This document shows, piece by piece, positions 50,714 to 60,701 of a stretch of 64,000 nt of DNA. The notes beneath the pieces are model-generated. The model made no database searches. It saw nothing but the letters and a program-made list of their open reading frames with translations, and had not been told where the DNA came from. This DNA is from Mycobacterium sp. ACS4331 (GTDB lineage Bacteria > Actinomycetota > Actinomycetes > Mycobacteriales > Mycobacteriaceae): NCBI RefSeq assembly GCF_001667265.1, contig NZ_LZHW01000049.1, positions 1 through 64,000 of the forward strand, in the 5' to 3' direction. Position 1 is the stretch's first letter. Each line of letters begins with the position of its first letter. The position numbers were made by a program, and so were the translations under genes.

Positions 50714-51642
50714 GCCGAGACCTCGGTCGGTTCGACGTCGACTGCCAGGCTCAGCACACCGTCCCGGATCAGCAGCGGCAGCGGTTCCAGGTGCCCGGGA
50801 GTGTCCTGCAGTCCCGCACCGGCGCGCACGGCGTCGTAGTGCGCGTGGCAGCGGGGGCAGCGCAGCACGGCGTCCCGCGAGTCTGCGGCGCGATGCAGGG
50901 CAGCGCCGGCCAGCGACCCGTCACACGACGCGCAGTGGTCACGGTAGGCGTAGAGGGACTCACCGATCCGGCAGGCCAGCACACCGGTTCCGGCCACCTC
51001 GAATCCGCCGACCTCGCCGGGTGACAGATCGCCGAGTTCCGGTACCGCATGCCAGACGGTTCTGGACTCTCGTCCCCGCACCCGCTCCAGCAGGGAAGCG
51101 GCCGGGATCACCGGCGTGCCGGGTCCGGCGGAGTCGGCCGGTACGGCGACCACCTCAATGGTCGTGACCTCCGGCGCGGCGGCCCGTACGGCGTCCTCGA
51201 CCGCGAGTTCGAGGGTCACCGCCGAGGACGGGCAGCTCCGGCAGCTGCCGGCGAACCGCAGTCGGGCGGTGTGCCCCTGCGGCCCGTTCACCACCTCGAC
51301 CAGTTCGACGTCACCGCCGTGCGACCCCAGATAGGGACGCACCTTCTCCAGGGCGTCAGACACCCGGCGGTGCACGTCGTGCGGGTGCAGGCCGTGCACC
51401 AACAGAAGGCTGGCCACCAGATCGTCCTCGGTCAGTCTCGCGATCTGCGCGTCGTCGGCCAGCGCGAGCACGCGATGCAGCGCCTCCCCGTAGAGGTCGA
51501 CGACCTCACCGACGAGCGCTTCGGCGCGCTCGCGGGCGCGGGTGCCGCCGGCTCCGCCTGCGGCGTCGAGCAGCGCCTCGATCCGGTCGCCTGCCGCGCG
51601 CCATCGGCCGTCGTCTGCCGAAGGATCCGCACGGCCCGCCAT
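50710..51642 (-). CDS. hhyE: NifU-domain/Rieske-like iron-sulfur protein (HhyE-like)
   Basis: A 310-residue protein that probably relays electrons from the hydrogenase to the respiratory chain. It has an N-terminal helical region, a NifU C-terminal-type domain (about residues 95-165, CRSC at C134/C137), and a Rieske-fold domain (about 195-300). In that domain, the usual Cys-x-His and Cys-x2-His ligand pairs are replaced by CASC (C237, C240) and CPRC (C262, C265), so a standard 2Cys-2His cluster cannot form; an all-Cys 2Fe-2S centre or a metal site is more likely. In M. smegmatis the corresponding protein next to hhyL is called HhyE as I recall. ATG at 51642 is 3 bases from hhyL, with GGGGAG over its stop. 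Confidence 0.88.
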   Translation of the reverse strand: MAGRADPSADDGRWRAAGDRIEALLDAAGGAGGTRARERAEALVGEVVDLYGEALHRVLALADDAQIARLTEDDLVASLLLVHGLHPHDVHRRVSDALEKVRPYLGSHGGDVELVEVVNGPQGHTARLRFAGSCRSCPSSAVTLELAVEDAVRAAAPEVTTIEVVAVPADSAGPGTPVIPAASLLERVRGRESRTVWHAVPELGDLSPGEVGGFEVAGTGVLACRIGESLYAYRDHCASCDGSLAGAALHRAADSRDAVLRCPRCHAHYDAVRAGAGLQDTPGHLEPLPLLIRDGVLSLAVDVEPTEVSA

Positions 51643-51645
51643 GTG

Positions 51646-53442
51646 CTACTCCCCGGTGGCGGTCTGGGTGGGCGAATGCAGCCTCTGCAGGGTCTTGCCG
51701 GCACCGAGGTACATGTGCACGCCGCAGGGCAGGCAGGGGTCGAAACTGCGGACCGTGCGCATGATGTCGATGCCCTTGAAGTTGTCGCGGTTGTTCTCCT
51801 CGAAGATCGGCGTGCCCTGCACCGCATCCTCGTAGGGGCCTGGGGTGCCGTAGCTGTCCCGCGGGCTGGCGTTCCATGGGGTGGGCGGGTACGGGTGGTA
51901 GTTGGCGATCTTGCCGTCGCGGATCACCATGTGGTGGCTCAGCACGCCGCGCACCGCCTCGGTGAAACCGCAGCCGATGCCCTCATCGGGCACCTCGAAC
52001 TTCTCCCAGGTCTTGGTTCGGCCCGCGTTGATCTCGGTGATCGCCTTCTCGGCGAAGTGCAGCGCGGCCGCGGCGGCGTAGGCCTGGAAGTAGCTGCGTG
52101 CGCGGTTTCGCTCCAGGGTGTTCGCGCCGGCTTTCGGAATGTGCCACTCCAGTTCGACCGGCCCCTTGAGCGCGGTCTTGGGCAGGTTGATCTGCACGCT
52201 GTGCCCGGTCGACTTGACGTAGCCGATGTCGACCAGACCGGCCAACGCCGTCGACCACATCCTCGCCAGCGCACCGCCACCGGTGTCCAGGGCCAGGTGG
52301 TCGGTGCCGTCGAACCAGCGCGGTGACATGACCCAGCTGTACTTGTCCTCCAGGTCGCGCCGTCGCGGGTGTGGGTTGGTGTGCTGGTTCCACGGGTGCC
52401 TGCGGTCGACCGGATTGCCGAGCGGGTCGCGATGCACGAACATCTCCTGATCGCCCCAGTCGTCGTAATACGAACTGCCGAGCAGGATTCGGATTCCGAG
52501 GTTGATGTCGACGAGCGAATGGGTGTGCAGCCTGCCGTCGATCACCACGCCCGGGGTGACGAACATCGCGTTGCCCCAGCGCTCCATGTCCTTGTAGGCG
52601 AAGTTGCACACCTCGGGGTCCTGGAAGCTGCCCCAGCAGCCGAGAAGGGTGCGCCGCAGGCCCACCTTGTCATAGCCCGGTATCGCGTCGTAGAAGAAGT
52701 CGAAGAGGTCGTCGTGCATCGGCACGACCTTCTTCATGAACTCGACATAGCGCATCAACCGGGACATGTACTCCGTCATCAGCTGGATCGTGGCCGAGAC
52801 GCCGATACCGCCGGGGTAGAGCGTCTGGGGATGGACGTGGCGTCCCTCCATCAGGCAGAACATCTCCCGGGTGGAACGGCTGACCTGCAGGGCCTCCCGG
52901 TAGAACTCGCCCGAGAACGGGTTGAACGCGCGCATGATGTCGGCAATGGTCCTGTGGCCGTGGGCATCGGCGTGCGGCGCCGCGGTGTTCTCGGCCTTCT
53001 TCAGCACGCTCGGGTTGGTCTCCGACACCATCTTCTCGCAGTAGTCCACCCCGACGAGGTTCTCCTGAAAGATGTTGTGGTCAAACATGTATTCGGCGGC
53101 CTCACCGAGGTTGATCAGCCATTCGCCCAGGTGCGGCGGCTTGACTCCGTAGGCCATGTTCTGGGCGTAACACGAGCACGTGGCATGGTTGTCACCGCAG
53201 ATCCCGCAGATTCGACTGGTGATGAAGTGCGCATCACGCGGATCCTTGCCCTTCATGAACACCGAGTAGCCGCGGAAGATCGATGACGTGCTGTGGCATT
53301 CGGCCACCTGCTGGTTCTCGAAGTCGACCTTGGTGTAGATGCCCAGGCTGCCGACGATCCGGGTGATGGGATCCCAGGCCATCTCGACGAGTTGACCCGG
53401 TTCATTCTTGATCTCGGACGGCCCTGGAGTGATGGTGGTCAT
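51646..53442 (-). CDS. hhyL: [NiFe]-hydrogenase large subunit, group 1h (actinobacterial, high-affinity)
   Basis: A 598-residue catalytic subunit that oxidises H2. The N-terminal Ni ligands are in RICGICGDNH (C79, C82), and the C-terminal pair in DPCLPCGVH (C570, C573). A 22-residue tail after H576 must be cut by the protease at 47605. Sequence features such as YAQNMAYGVKPPHLGEW fit the actinobacterial uptake group, which uses trace atmospheric H2 and tolerates O2. I prefer the ATG at 53442, with GAAGG eight bases upstream; an ATG at 53484 would add 14 residues and lacks a ribosome site. It lies 63 bases after hhyS. Confidence 0.95.
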   Translation of the reverse strand: MTTITPGPSEIKNEPGQLVEMAWDPITRIVGSLGIYTKVDFENQQVAECHSTSSIFRGYSVFMKGKDPRDAHFITSRICGICGDNHATCSCYAQNMAYGVKPPHLGEWLINLGEAAEYMFDHNIFQENLVGVDYCEKMVSETNPSVLKKAENTAAPHADAHGHRTIADIMRAFNPFSGEFYREALQVSRSTREMFCLMEGRHVHPQTLYPGGIGVSATIQLMTEYMSRLMRYVEFMKKVVPMHDDLFDFFYDAIPGYDKVGLRRTLLGCWGSFQDPEVCNFAYKDMERWGNAMFVTPGVVIDGRLHTHSLVDINLGIRILLGSSYYDDWGDQEMFVHRDPLGNPVDRRHPWNQHTNPHPRRRDLEDKYSWVMSPRWFDGTDHLALDTGGGALARMWSTALAGLVDIGYVKSTGHSVQINLPKTALKGPVELEWHIPKAGANTLERNRARSYFQAYAAAAALHFAEKAITEINAGRTKTWEKFEVPDEGIGCGFTEAVRGVLSHHMVIRDGKIANYHPYPPTPWNASPRDSYGTPGPYEDAVQGTPIFEENNRDNFKGIDIMRTVRSFDPCLPCGVHMYLGAGKTLQRLHSPTQTATGE

Positions 53443-53505
53443 CGTGAGTGCCTTCGATTCCGTTGGTGGGTGAGCTGAGGCCATCGGCCATCGGTCGACG
53501 CGTCG

Positions 53506-54564
53506 CTACCAGGTGCGTCGTGCCCCGGTGACGAGTTCCTTGCCGCGGTGCCGCCACTTCGGTTCCTTCTCCAGCGTGCGGCCGGTGATGTGCCGCAGGC
53601 TGCGGATGACAGAGCCGTACATGCCCGACGCGGTGCTGGAGAGCAGTCCGCCGGGCGGCTCATCCATGAACGGCATGAACTTGTCCGGGAAGCCTGGCAT
53701 GGTGCAGCCGATGCAGATGCCGCCTACGTTGGGGCAGCCTCCCACGCCGTTGATCCAACCGCGTTTGGGCACATTGCATTTCACCACCGGTCCCCAGCAT
53801 CCGAGCTTGACGAGACACTTCGGCGAGCCGTATTCGGTGGCGAAGTCGCCCTGTTCGTAATAGCCGCCCCGATCGCAGCCTTCGTGCACGGTGGCGGCGA
53901 ACAGCCACTGCGGTCGGTGCGCCTCATCGAGCGGAATCGTCGGGGCCTGGCCGGTGGCCATGTACAGCAGGTAGAGGATGGTCTCCGAGAGATTGTCCGG
54001 CTGCGTGGGACACCCCGGTACGCAGACGACCGGAACGCCGGCCTTGCTGCGCCAGTCCCACCCCAGGTAGTCGGGCACCCCCATCGCGCCGGTCGGGTTG
54101 CCGGCCATCGCATGGATGCCCCCGTAGGTGGCGCAGGTGCCGACAGCGAGGACCACGGTCGCCTTCGGCGCCAGTCGGTCCAGCCATTCACTGGTGGTCC
54201 GCGGTTGTCCGGTCGCCGGATCATTGCCGAACCCGCACCAGTAACCACCCTCATCGTGCAGTTCCTCGTTCGGGATCGAGCCCTCGACGACCAGGACGAA
54301 CGGGTCGAGTTCGCCGCGGTCGGCCTTGAAGAACCAGGACAGGAAGTCATCGGCGCCGCCGGTCGGTCCGCACTCGAAGTCGATCAACGGCCAGTGCATG
54401 GCGACCTTCGGGAGGCCGGGCAGGGCGCCGAGGGCGATCTCCTCGATCGACGGCTGTGTGGCGGCGGTCAACGCCACCGAATCGCCGTCACAACTGAGAC
54501 CCGCGTTGATCCACAGGATATGGATCAGTGTCTCTTCCGCTTTGACTGCTGCTTCCGTCAGCAT
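53506..54564 (-). CDS. hhyS: [NiFe]-hydrogenase small subunit, group 1h
   Basis: A 352-residue subunit carrying three Fe-S clusters between the active site and the electron acceptor. No Tat signal is seen, so the enzyme is probably on the cytoplasmic side. The proximal-cluster motif is SCDGDS (C25, D28) in place of the standard CTGC, so three Cys and one Asp likely bind that cluster, as known from the related Ralstonia enzyme. Other ligands are in VGTCATYGG and VPGCPTQP; CLVKLGCWGP and GGCPNVGGICIGC hold the medial and distal clusters. ATG at 54564 has GGAAG upstream, 81 bases after hypB. Confidence 0.95.
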   Translation of the reverse strand: MLTEAAVKAEETLIHILWINAGLSCDGDSVALTAATQPSIEEIALGALPGLPKVAMHWPLIDFECGPTGGADDFLSWFFKADRGELDPFVLVVEGSIPNEELHDEGGYWCGFGNDPATGQPRTTSEWLDRLAPKATVVLAVGTCATYGGIHAMAGNPTGAMGVPDYLGWDWRSKAGVPVVCVPGCPTQPDNLSETILYLLYMATGQAPTIPLDEAHRPQWLFAATVHEGCDRGGYYEQGDFATEYGSPKCLVKLGCWGPVVKCNVPKRGWINGVGGCPNVGGICIGCTMPGFPDKFMPFMDEPPGGLLSSTASGMYGSVIRSLRHITGRTLEKEPKWRHRGKELVTGARRTW

Positions 54565-54645
54565 GTTGCAGCTTCCCGGGGCGGGCTGGGCCCCTACGCC
54601 GCAGGAGTCGACCGTCGGCCCACTTGCGCGGCGTTAAGTCTGGGT

Positions 54646-55437
54646 CTACTCCGCGCTGTGGGCGATGTCAACGGACGAGTGTGTGGCGAATCGGCGAAGC
54701 CAGTCGAACCAGGCCGACATCCCCGCTCCGGTGCGTGCACTGACCTCGAGGACGGTTGCCGACGGATTGACCCGACGGACATTCTCGGCGTACCGATCGA
54801 GGTCCACGTCGAGGTGCGGCACAAGATCGATCTTGTTCAGCAGCACCACATTCACCGACCGGAACATCACCGGATACTTCAACGGTTTGTCCTCGCCCTC
54901 GGTCACGGAGTACACCATCGCCTTGGCGTGCTCGCCGACGTCGAACTCGGCCGGGCACACCAGGTTGCCGACATTCTCGACGATCACCAGGTCGAGGGCG
55001 GGCAGGTCGAGTCCCTGAATCGCGCGGTTGACCATCGGGGCGTCCAGATGGCATTCGCCGCCGAAACCGTTGCCGGTGTTCAGCAGCGCGATCTGGGCGC
55101 CGTGACCAACGAGTCGGGCGGCGTCCAGATCCGTGGCGATGTCGCCCTCGATCACGCCCATCGAGAACTCGTCGGCCAACGCGTCCAGTGTCGCCGCCAA
55201 CACCGTCGTCTTGCCCGAACCAGGCGAGCTCATCAGGTTCAGTGCCCGAATCCCATTGGCCTCGAACGCGTGCCGGTTGATCGCGGCGCGCGTGTCATTC
55301 TCGGCGAAGATCGACTCGAGCACCTCGATGCGTTGCGATCCCGTCGAGTACCCGCTGTGATCGCCGTGATCATGCCCGGTGTCGTCATGGTCGTGGCTGT
55401 GTACGGTTCCGTCGTCGTGGCGGTGAAATCGACCCAC
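54646..55437 (-). CDS. hypB: Hydrogenase nickel-incorporation GTPase HypB
   Basis: A 263-residue GTPase that delivers nickel with HypA. The N-terminus is rich in His and Asp (FHRHDDGTVHSHDHDDTGHD), a likely nickel store. It has the P-loop SSPGSGKTT, ENVGNLVCPAEFDVGE (metal site with Cys) and NKIDL for guanine. AAAGGAGG is 5 bases before the GTG at 55437; the GTG at 55443 would sit inside the ribosome site, so 55437 is preferred. It is 12 bases after hypA and 81 bases before hhyS. Confidence 0.94.
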   Translation of the reverse strand: MGRFHRHDDGTVHSHDHDDTGHDHGDHSGYSTGSQRIEVLESIFAENDTRAAINRHAFEANGIRALNLMSSPGSGKTTVLAATLDALADEFSMGVIEGDIATDLDAARLVGHGAQIALLNTGNGFGGECHLDAPMVNRAIQGLDLPALDLVIVENVGNLVCPAEFDVGEHAKAMVYSVTEGEDKPLKYPVMFRSVNVVLLNKIDLVPHLDVDLDRYAENVRRVNPSATVLEVSARTGAGMSAWFDWLRRFATHSSVDIAHSAE

Positions 55438-55449
55438 TGCCACCTCCTT

Positions 55450-55785
55450 TCACGTGACGTCCAGCGATGTCACCAGGAATTCACTGCCCCGGGTGACCTC
55501 GACGTCGGAGCTCTCGCATGCCGGGCAGCAGACCGACCAGCGCGAGTCGATCTGTGAACGCTGCCGACACGTGCGGCACACCACCTCACCGGACACCAGT
55601 TCGAGTTCCAGTTCGGCGTCGCCCAGATCCTCGTGCTCCCGCAGCAGCGACCAACAGAACTCGAGCGACTCGGGCACCACCTGACGCAGCGCCCCGACCC
55701 GCACCCGGACCACCTCGACATGCCGGCCCTGGGCAGCGGATCTCACCACGGAGACGATCGCCTGGCACAGCGACAACTCGTGCAC
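55450..55785 (-). CDS. hypA: Hydrogenase nickel-incorporation protein HypA
   Basis: A 111-residue nickel chaperone. It should begin MHELSLC, where His2 binds nickel; the GTG at 55785 gives exactly this. The zinc site has two CxxC pairs (CRTC and CPAC, about residues 73-95). A GGAGGA lies immediately before the GTG, too close to be a normal ribosome site, so either leaderless translation or a longer N-terminal form is used; the first agrees with common mycobacterial practice. It is divergent from hypF and begins the leftward operon hypA-hypB-hhyS-hhyL. Confidence 0.9.
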   Translation of the reverse strand: MHELSLCQAIVSVVRSAAQGRHVEVVRVRVGALRQVVPESLEFCWSLLREHEDLGDAELELELVSGEVVCRTCRQRSQIDSRWSVCCPACESSDVEVTRGSEFLVTSLDVT

Positions 55786-55904
55786 TCCTCCATGGTGCGC
55801 CGTCGCGCGCAGATTCTGTGCCGAATCGTGATCGCGGTGGCTGCCCGCGGGTCTAGCCTGGAAGCTGCCGACGCATCGACAGCCCATCCGGTGCGAGGGG
55901 GTCA
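55786..55904. promoter_or_regulatory. Divergent promoter region between hypA and hypF
   Basis: A 119-base gap separates the two hydrogenase operons. TAGCCT at 55854-55859 fits a TAnnnT -10 for the hypF operon, with the start about 46 bases later. No inverted repeat for a known regulator is obvious. Confidence 0.35.
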
Positions 55905-58190
55905 GTGACCAGCAGATTGACGACGTCTCCGACGACGGTGCGAGTGCGCCTCGACATCGCCGGCGTGGTGCAGGGCGTCGGTTTTCGGCCCGCGGTGGCC
56001 CGCGCGGCGCTGCGGCACGGGGCCAGCGGTTTCGTGCTCAACGACGCCGGAGCGGTGCACTGCGAGGTGGAGGGCGCCCCCGAGGTCGTGGATGCCGTGG
56101 TGTCCGACATCTGGTTGCGACCCCCGCCGATGGCCAGGATCGATACGCTTCAGCGGACCGATGTGCCACCGCGTGGTGGCGTCGGTTTCGAGATCGTCGA
56201 CAGTACGTGCAGCGACGACGGACGCACGCTGGTCCCACCGGACATCGCGATCTGCGCCGACTGCCTGCGGGAACTTCGCGACCCGGCCGACCGGCGGCAC
56301 GGACACCCGTTCATCACCTGCACCAACTGCGGCCCGCGGTACACCGTCATCACGGATCTGCCGTACGACCGCGCGGCGACGACGATGGCCGGGTTCGCCA
56401 TGTGCGATCGGTGCGCCGCTGAATACCACGATCCGGCTGACCGGCGGTTCCATGCCGAGACCATCGCGTGCCCCGACTGTGGGCCGACCCTGCGCTGGGA
56501 GGGGCCTGGGGGTGGCGGCCCCCTGGCCGCGGCGGTGCACGCGCTGCAGGACGGACTGATCATCGCGGTCAAGGGGATCGGGGGATACCACCTGGCCTGC
56601 CTGGCCCAGAGCCCCGAGACGGTGGCCGAACTTCGGCGCCGTAAGGCGCGGCCCGCGAAGCCTTTTGCGGTGATGGTGCCGGACATCGCTGCTGCGCGAC
56701 GGGTCGCGGAGGTCGACGCTGCCGCGGAGGCACTGCTGTACTCGCCGGCTGCCCCCATCGTGCTGGTGCCAGGGCGCGACGAGCGGATCCAGCGCGCAGT
56801 GGCACCCGGCCTGCGTGACGTCGGGCTGATGCTGGCCTATTCGCCGCTGCACCACCTCCTGTTCGACCTCCTCGGTGGTGCCGCACTCGTGATGACCTCG
56901 GCCAACCAGGGCGGCTCTCCGATTGTCTTCCGTGACGACGATCTGCCCTGGATCGAGGGCCTCGCCGACGGTGTGCTGGCGCATGACCGCCCCATCCACG
57001 TCTCCTGCGAGGACTCGGTGCTGGCGGTGGACTCCGCGGGTGCAGCGGTGCCGATCCGGCGGTCCCGCGGCTATGCGCCCCTGCCGGTCTCGGTGCGGGC
57101 CGGCAGCGCAGCGGTCGTCCTGGCGACCGGCGGAGACCTCAAGACCACCTTCTGTCTGATGGGCGGTGACGGACACGCGCACATGTCGTCGCACCTGGGC
57201 GACATGGCCGACCCGCGGACCCAGACGTGCTTCGAGGCGGCGTACCGCCATCTGGCGTTCATGACCGACCGGGCGCCCGAGGTGTTCGCCTGCGATCTGC
57301 ACCCACGGTATGCGACCACCGCGTGGGCCTCACGGCGCGGCGCTGCGGTGCACCGGGTGCAGCACCACCACGCGCACGCGGTGTCGCTGCTGGCCGAGCA
57401 CGGGCGCTTGGACAGTCCGATGATCGCGGCCGCCTACGACGGGACCGGCTACGGTGCGGACGGCACCATCTGGGGTGGTGAGCTGCTTGTGATCACCGAC
57501 CCGGCGCGGTTCCACCGGTTCGGGCATGTGAAGACGCTCGGGCTGCCCGGCGGTGACGGTGCGGTGCGCCACCCGGCGCGCATCGCGCTCGACCTGCTGT
57601 ACCGCGCCGGCCTCGACTGGGATGACCGGCTGCCATGCGTGCAGACTCTTGACGATTCCGCGATCAGAGTTCTGGCCCAGCAGATTCCGCGCCAGATCGG
57701 GTGCGTGCAGACCAGCAGCATGGGCCGGTTGTTCGATGCGGTGGCCAGCCTGCTCGGCGTGTGCCAGCGGGTGACGTACGAGGGGCAGGCGGCCGTCGAA
57801 CTCGAGCATGTCGCACGGTCGGGTCGTCCGGTGATGCTGGATTTCGCGGTTGTCGCAGGTGTTCTCGACCCGGAGCCGGTGATCACCGGCCTGGTGGAGG
57901 GACTGCGGGCAGGCGTCGACGTGGCCGATCTCGCCGCCGGTTTCCACGCGGCGGTGATCCGGGCCAGCGCCCTGGCGCTCGAGGAGTGTGCGGTGGCATC
58001 CGGCATCGGCACGGTCGGGCTGACCGGCGGCGTGTTCGTCAACCGGTTACTGCTCAATGGTCTGCGGGACACCCTGGCGGACAGCGGGTTCGAGGTTCTC
58101 ACGCACCGAGTCCTGCCGTGCAACGACGGTGGTCTCGCACTCGGGCAGGCCGTCATCGCGGCGGCGGAGGGGAGTGGGATATGTGCCTAG
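55905..58190 (+). CDS. hypF: Carbamoyltransferase HypF
   Basis: A 761-residue enzyme that makes the CN ligands from carbamoyl phosphate and hands them to HypE. In order there are an acylphosphatase domain (DIAGVVQGVGFRPAVARAAL, about 15-95), two zinc-finger pairs (CADC and CTNC; CDRC and CPDC, about 115-210), a YrdC-like domain (about 215-400), and a Kae1-like carbamoyltransferase domain (HHHAHAVSLLAEH near 485). GTG at 55905 with GAGGGG upstream. Its last codons overlap the hypC start by 10 bases. Confidence 0.95.
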   Translation: MTSRLTTSPTTVRVRLDIAGVVQGVGFRPAVARAALRHGASGFVLNDAGAVHCEVEGAPEVVDAVVSDIWLRPPPMARIDTLQRTDVPPRGGVGFEIVDSTCSDDGRTLVPPDIAICADCLRELRDPADRRHGHPFITCTNCGPRYTVITDLPYDRAATTMAGFAMCDRCAAEYHDPADRRFHAETIACPDCGPTLRWEGPGGGGPLAAAVHALQDGLIIAVKGIGGYHLACLAQSPETVAELRRRKARPAKPFAVMVPDIAAARRVAEVDAAAEALLYSPAAPIVLVPGRDERIQRAVAPGLRDVGLMLAYSPLHHLLFDLLGGAALVMTSANQGGSPIVFRDDDLPWIEGLADGVLAHDRPIHVSCEDSVLAVDSAGAAVPIRRSRGYAPLPVSVRAGSAAVVLATGGDLKTTFCLMGGDGHAHMSSHLGDMADPRTQTCFEAAYRHLAFMTDRAPEVFACDLHPRYATTAWASRRGAAVHRVQHHHAHAVSLLAEHGRLDSPMIAAAYDGTGYGADGTIWGGELLVITDPARFHRFGHVKTLGLPGGDGAVRHPARIALDLLYRAGLDWDDRLPCVQTLDDSAIRVLAQQIPRQIGCVQTSSMGRLFDAVASLLGVCQRVTYEGQAAVELEHVARSGRPVMLDFAVVAGVLDPEPVITGLVEGLRAGVDVADLAAGFHAAVIRASALALEECAVASGIGTVGLTGGVFVNRLLLNGLRDTLADSGFEVLTHRVLPCNDGGLALGQAVIAAAEGSGICA

Positions 58191-58464
58191 GGATTCCCGG
58201 GCAGGTGGTGGCCATCTGGGACGAATCGGGGACGCGGATGTCCACGGTGGACTTCGGCGGCACCCGAAAGACCGTGTGTCTGGCGTATCTGCCGGAGATG
58301 GGGATCGGCGAATACGCCATTGTCCATGCGGGTTTCGCGATCGCCCAATTGGACGAGGAGTCCGCCAATGCGACATTGAAGATGTTCGGTGAACGCGGTG
58401 TGCTCGCCGAAGAGCTCGCCGGTGAGGCAGGTCAGGTCGGGGACCCTGGAAGGAGGGATCCAGC

Positions 58465-58468
<4 letters not shown>
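58181..58468 (+). CDS. hypC: HypC-family maturation chaperone, copy in the hypFCDE operon
   Basis: A 95-residue HypC starting [10 protein letters not shown], longer than the other copy at its C-terminus ([18 protein letters not shown]). It pairs with HypD to build the Fe(CN)2CO unit. It overlaps hypF by 10 bases and hypD by 4. Having two different HypC copies suggests one general and one enzyme-specific chaperone. Confidence 0.93.
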
Positions 58469-59560
<1,092 letters not shown>

Positions 59561-59568
<8 letters not shown>

Positions 59569-60631
59569 GCGGCCCGTGACCATCGACCCGGGGGATTGGG
59601 TGTGCCCGCTGCCGCTGCGGGAGACCAGGCGGATCGTTCTGGGCCACGGTGGCGGCGGCGTGCTGTCCGAGGAGTTGATCGAGAACCTGTTCACGCCGGC
59701 GTTCGGCACCGCGGGCGGGCCGGCGCGGGATTCGGCCCTGCTGGATGTGCCGGTCGGCCGGATTGCCGTGACCACGGATTCCTATGTGGTGCAACCACTT
59801 TTCTTTCCAGGAGGCAACATCGGCGATCTGGCGGTCAATGGCACGATCAACGACCTGGCCTGCAGCGGCGCGCAGCCGATCGGGCTGACCGCCGGCTTCA
59901 TCCTGGAGGAGGGACTCGAACTCGACGTCCTCGGCGCCATCGCGCAGACCATGGGCAAGGCTGCCGCCGACGCCGGAGTGGGCATTGTCACCGGTGACAC
60001 CAAGGTGGTCGGAAGGGGCAGTGCGGACCAGCTTTTCGTCAACACCGCCGGTGTGGGGGTGGTGCCCGCCGGCGTCGACATCGGGCCGGAGCGGGCGCGT
60101 CCGGGGGATCACATCATTGTGTCCGGCAACATCGGCGAACACGGTGTCGCGATCATGAGCGTGCGCGAGGGGATTGACTTCGGGACAGTCGTGACCACAG
60201 ACAGCGCCCCGCTGCATCGGCTGGTCGCGGCGATGCTCGGTGTCGGCGATCCATCGGCGGTTCATGTGCTGCGCGATCCGACCCGGGGCGGCCTCGTCGC
60301 CTCGGTGGTCGAGATCGCACGCGCGGCATCAGTGGGCGTCGAGTTGGACGAGGCGCGAATCCCGGTGCCCGAGACCGTGTCGTCGGCGTGTTCGTTCCTG
60401 GGGTTGGACCCCCTGCAGGTGGCTAACGAGGGCAAGATCGTGGCGTTCGTCGATCCCGCACACAGCGCCGAGATTCTCGAGGTGATGCGGTCACGTCCCG
60501 AGGCCGCCGACGCCGCGATCATCGGGCGCGTCGTGGACGAACACCCGGGAATGGCGGTGGCCAAGACCGCCTTTGGGACCATGCGGGTCGTCGAGCGCGA
60601 ATTGGGGGAGCAGTTGCCCCGGATCTGCTGA
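59561..60631 (+). CDS. hypE: Hydrogenase maturation dehydratase HypE
   Basis: A 356-residue enzyme that converts the carbamoyl group on its own C-terminal Cys to thiocyanate, the source of CN ligands. It has the PurM-like ATP-binding core ([16 protein letters not shown], then [17 protein letters not shown]) and ends in the required PRIC, with Cys as the last residue. ATG at 59561 overlaps the hypD end by 8 bases. It is the last gene of the hypFCDE operon. Confidence 0.95.
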
Positions 60632-60701
60632 TCTGACGGAAATCTCCTTACAGATACCCATCGAGACGTAGCATCTGGCCCCAGGTGGGGAGGGGGCTTT
60701 C

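Noticed and set aside
53443..53484. Upstream ATG (53484) as the large-subunit start
   Set aside because: There is no ribosome site before it, whereas the ATG at 53442 has GAAGG eight bases away. It remains possible.
51646..54564. Group 2a (Huc) hydrogenase
   Set aside because: Subunit lengths, the Cys-x-x-Asp motif and the NifU/Rieske-like partner next door fit group 1h better; Huc clusters lack this layout.
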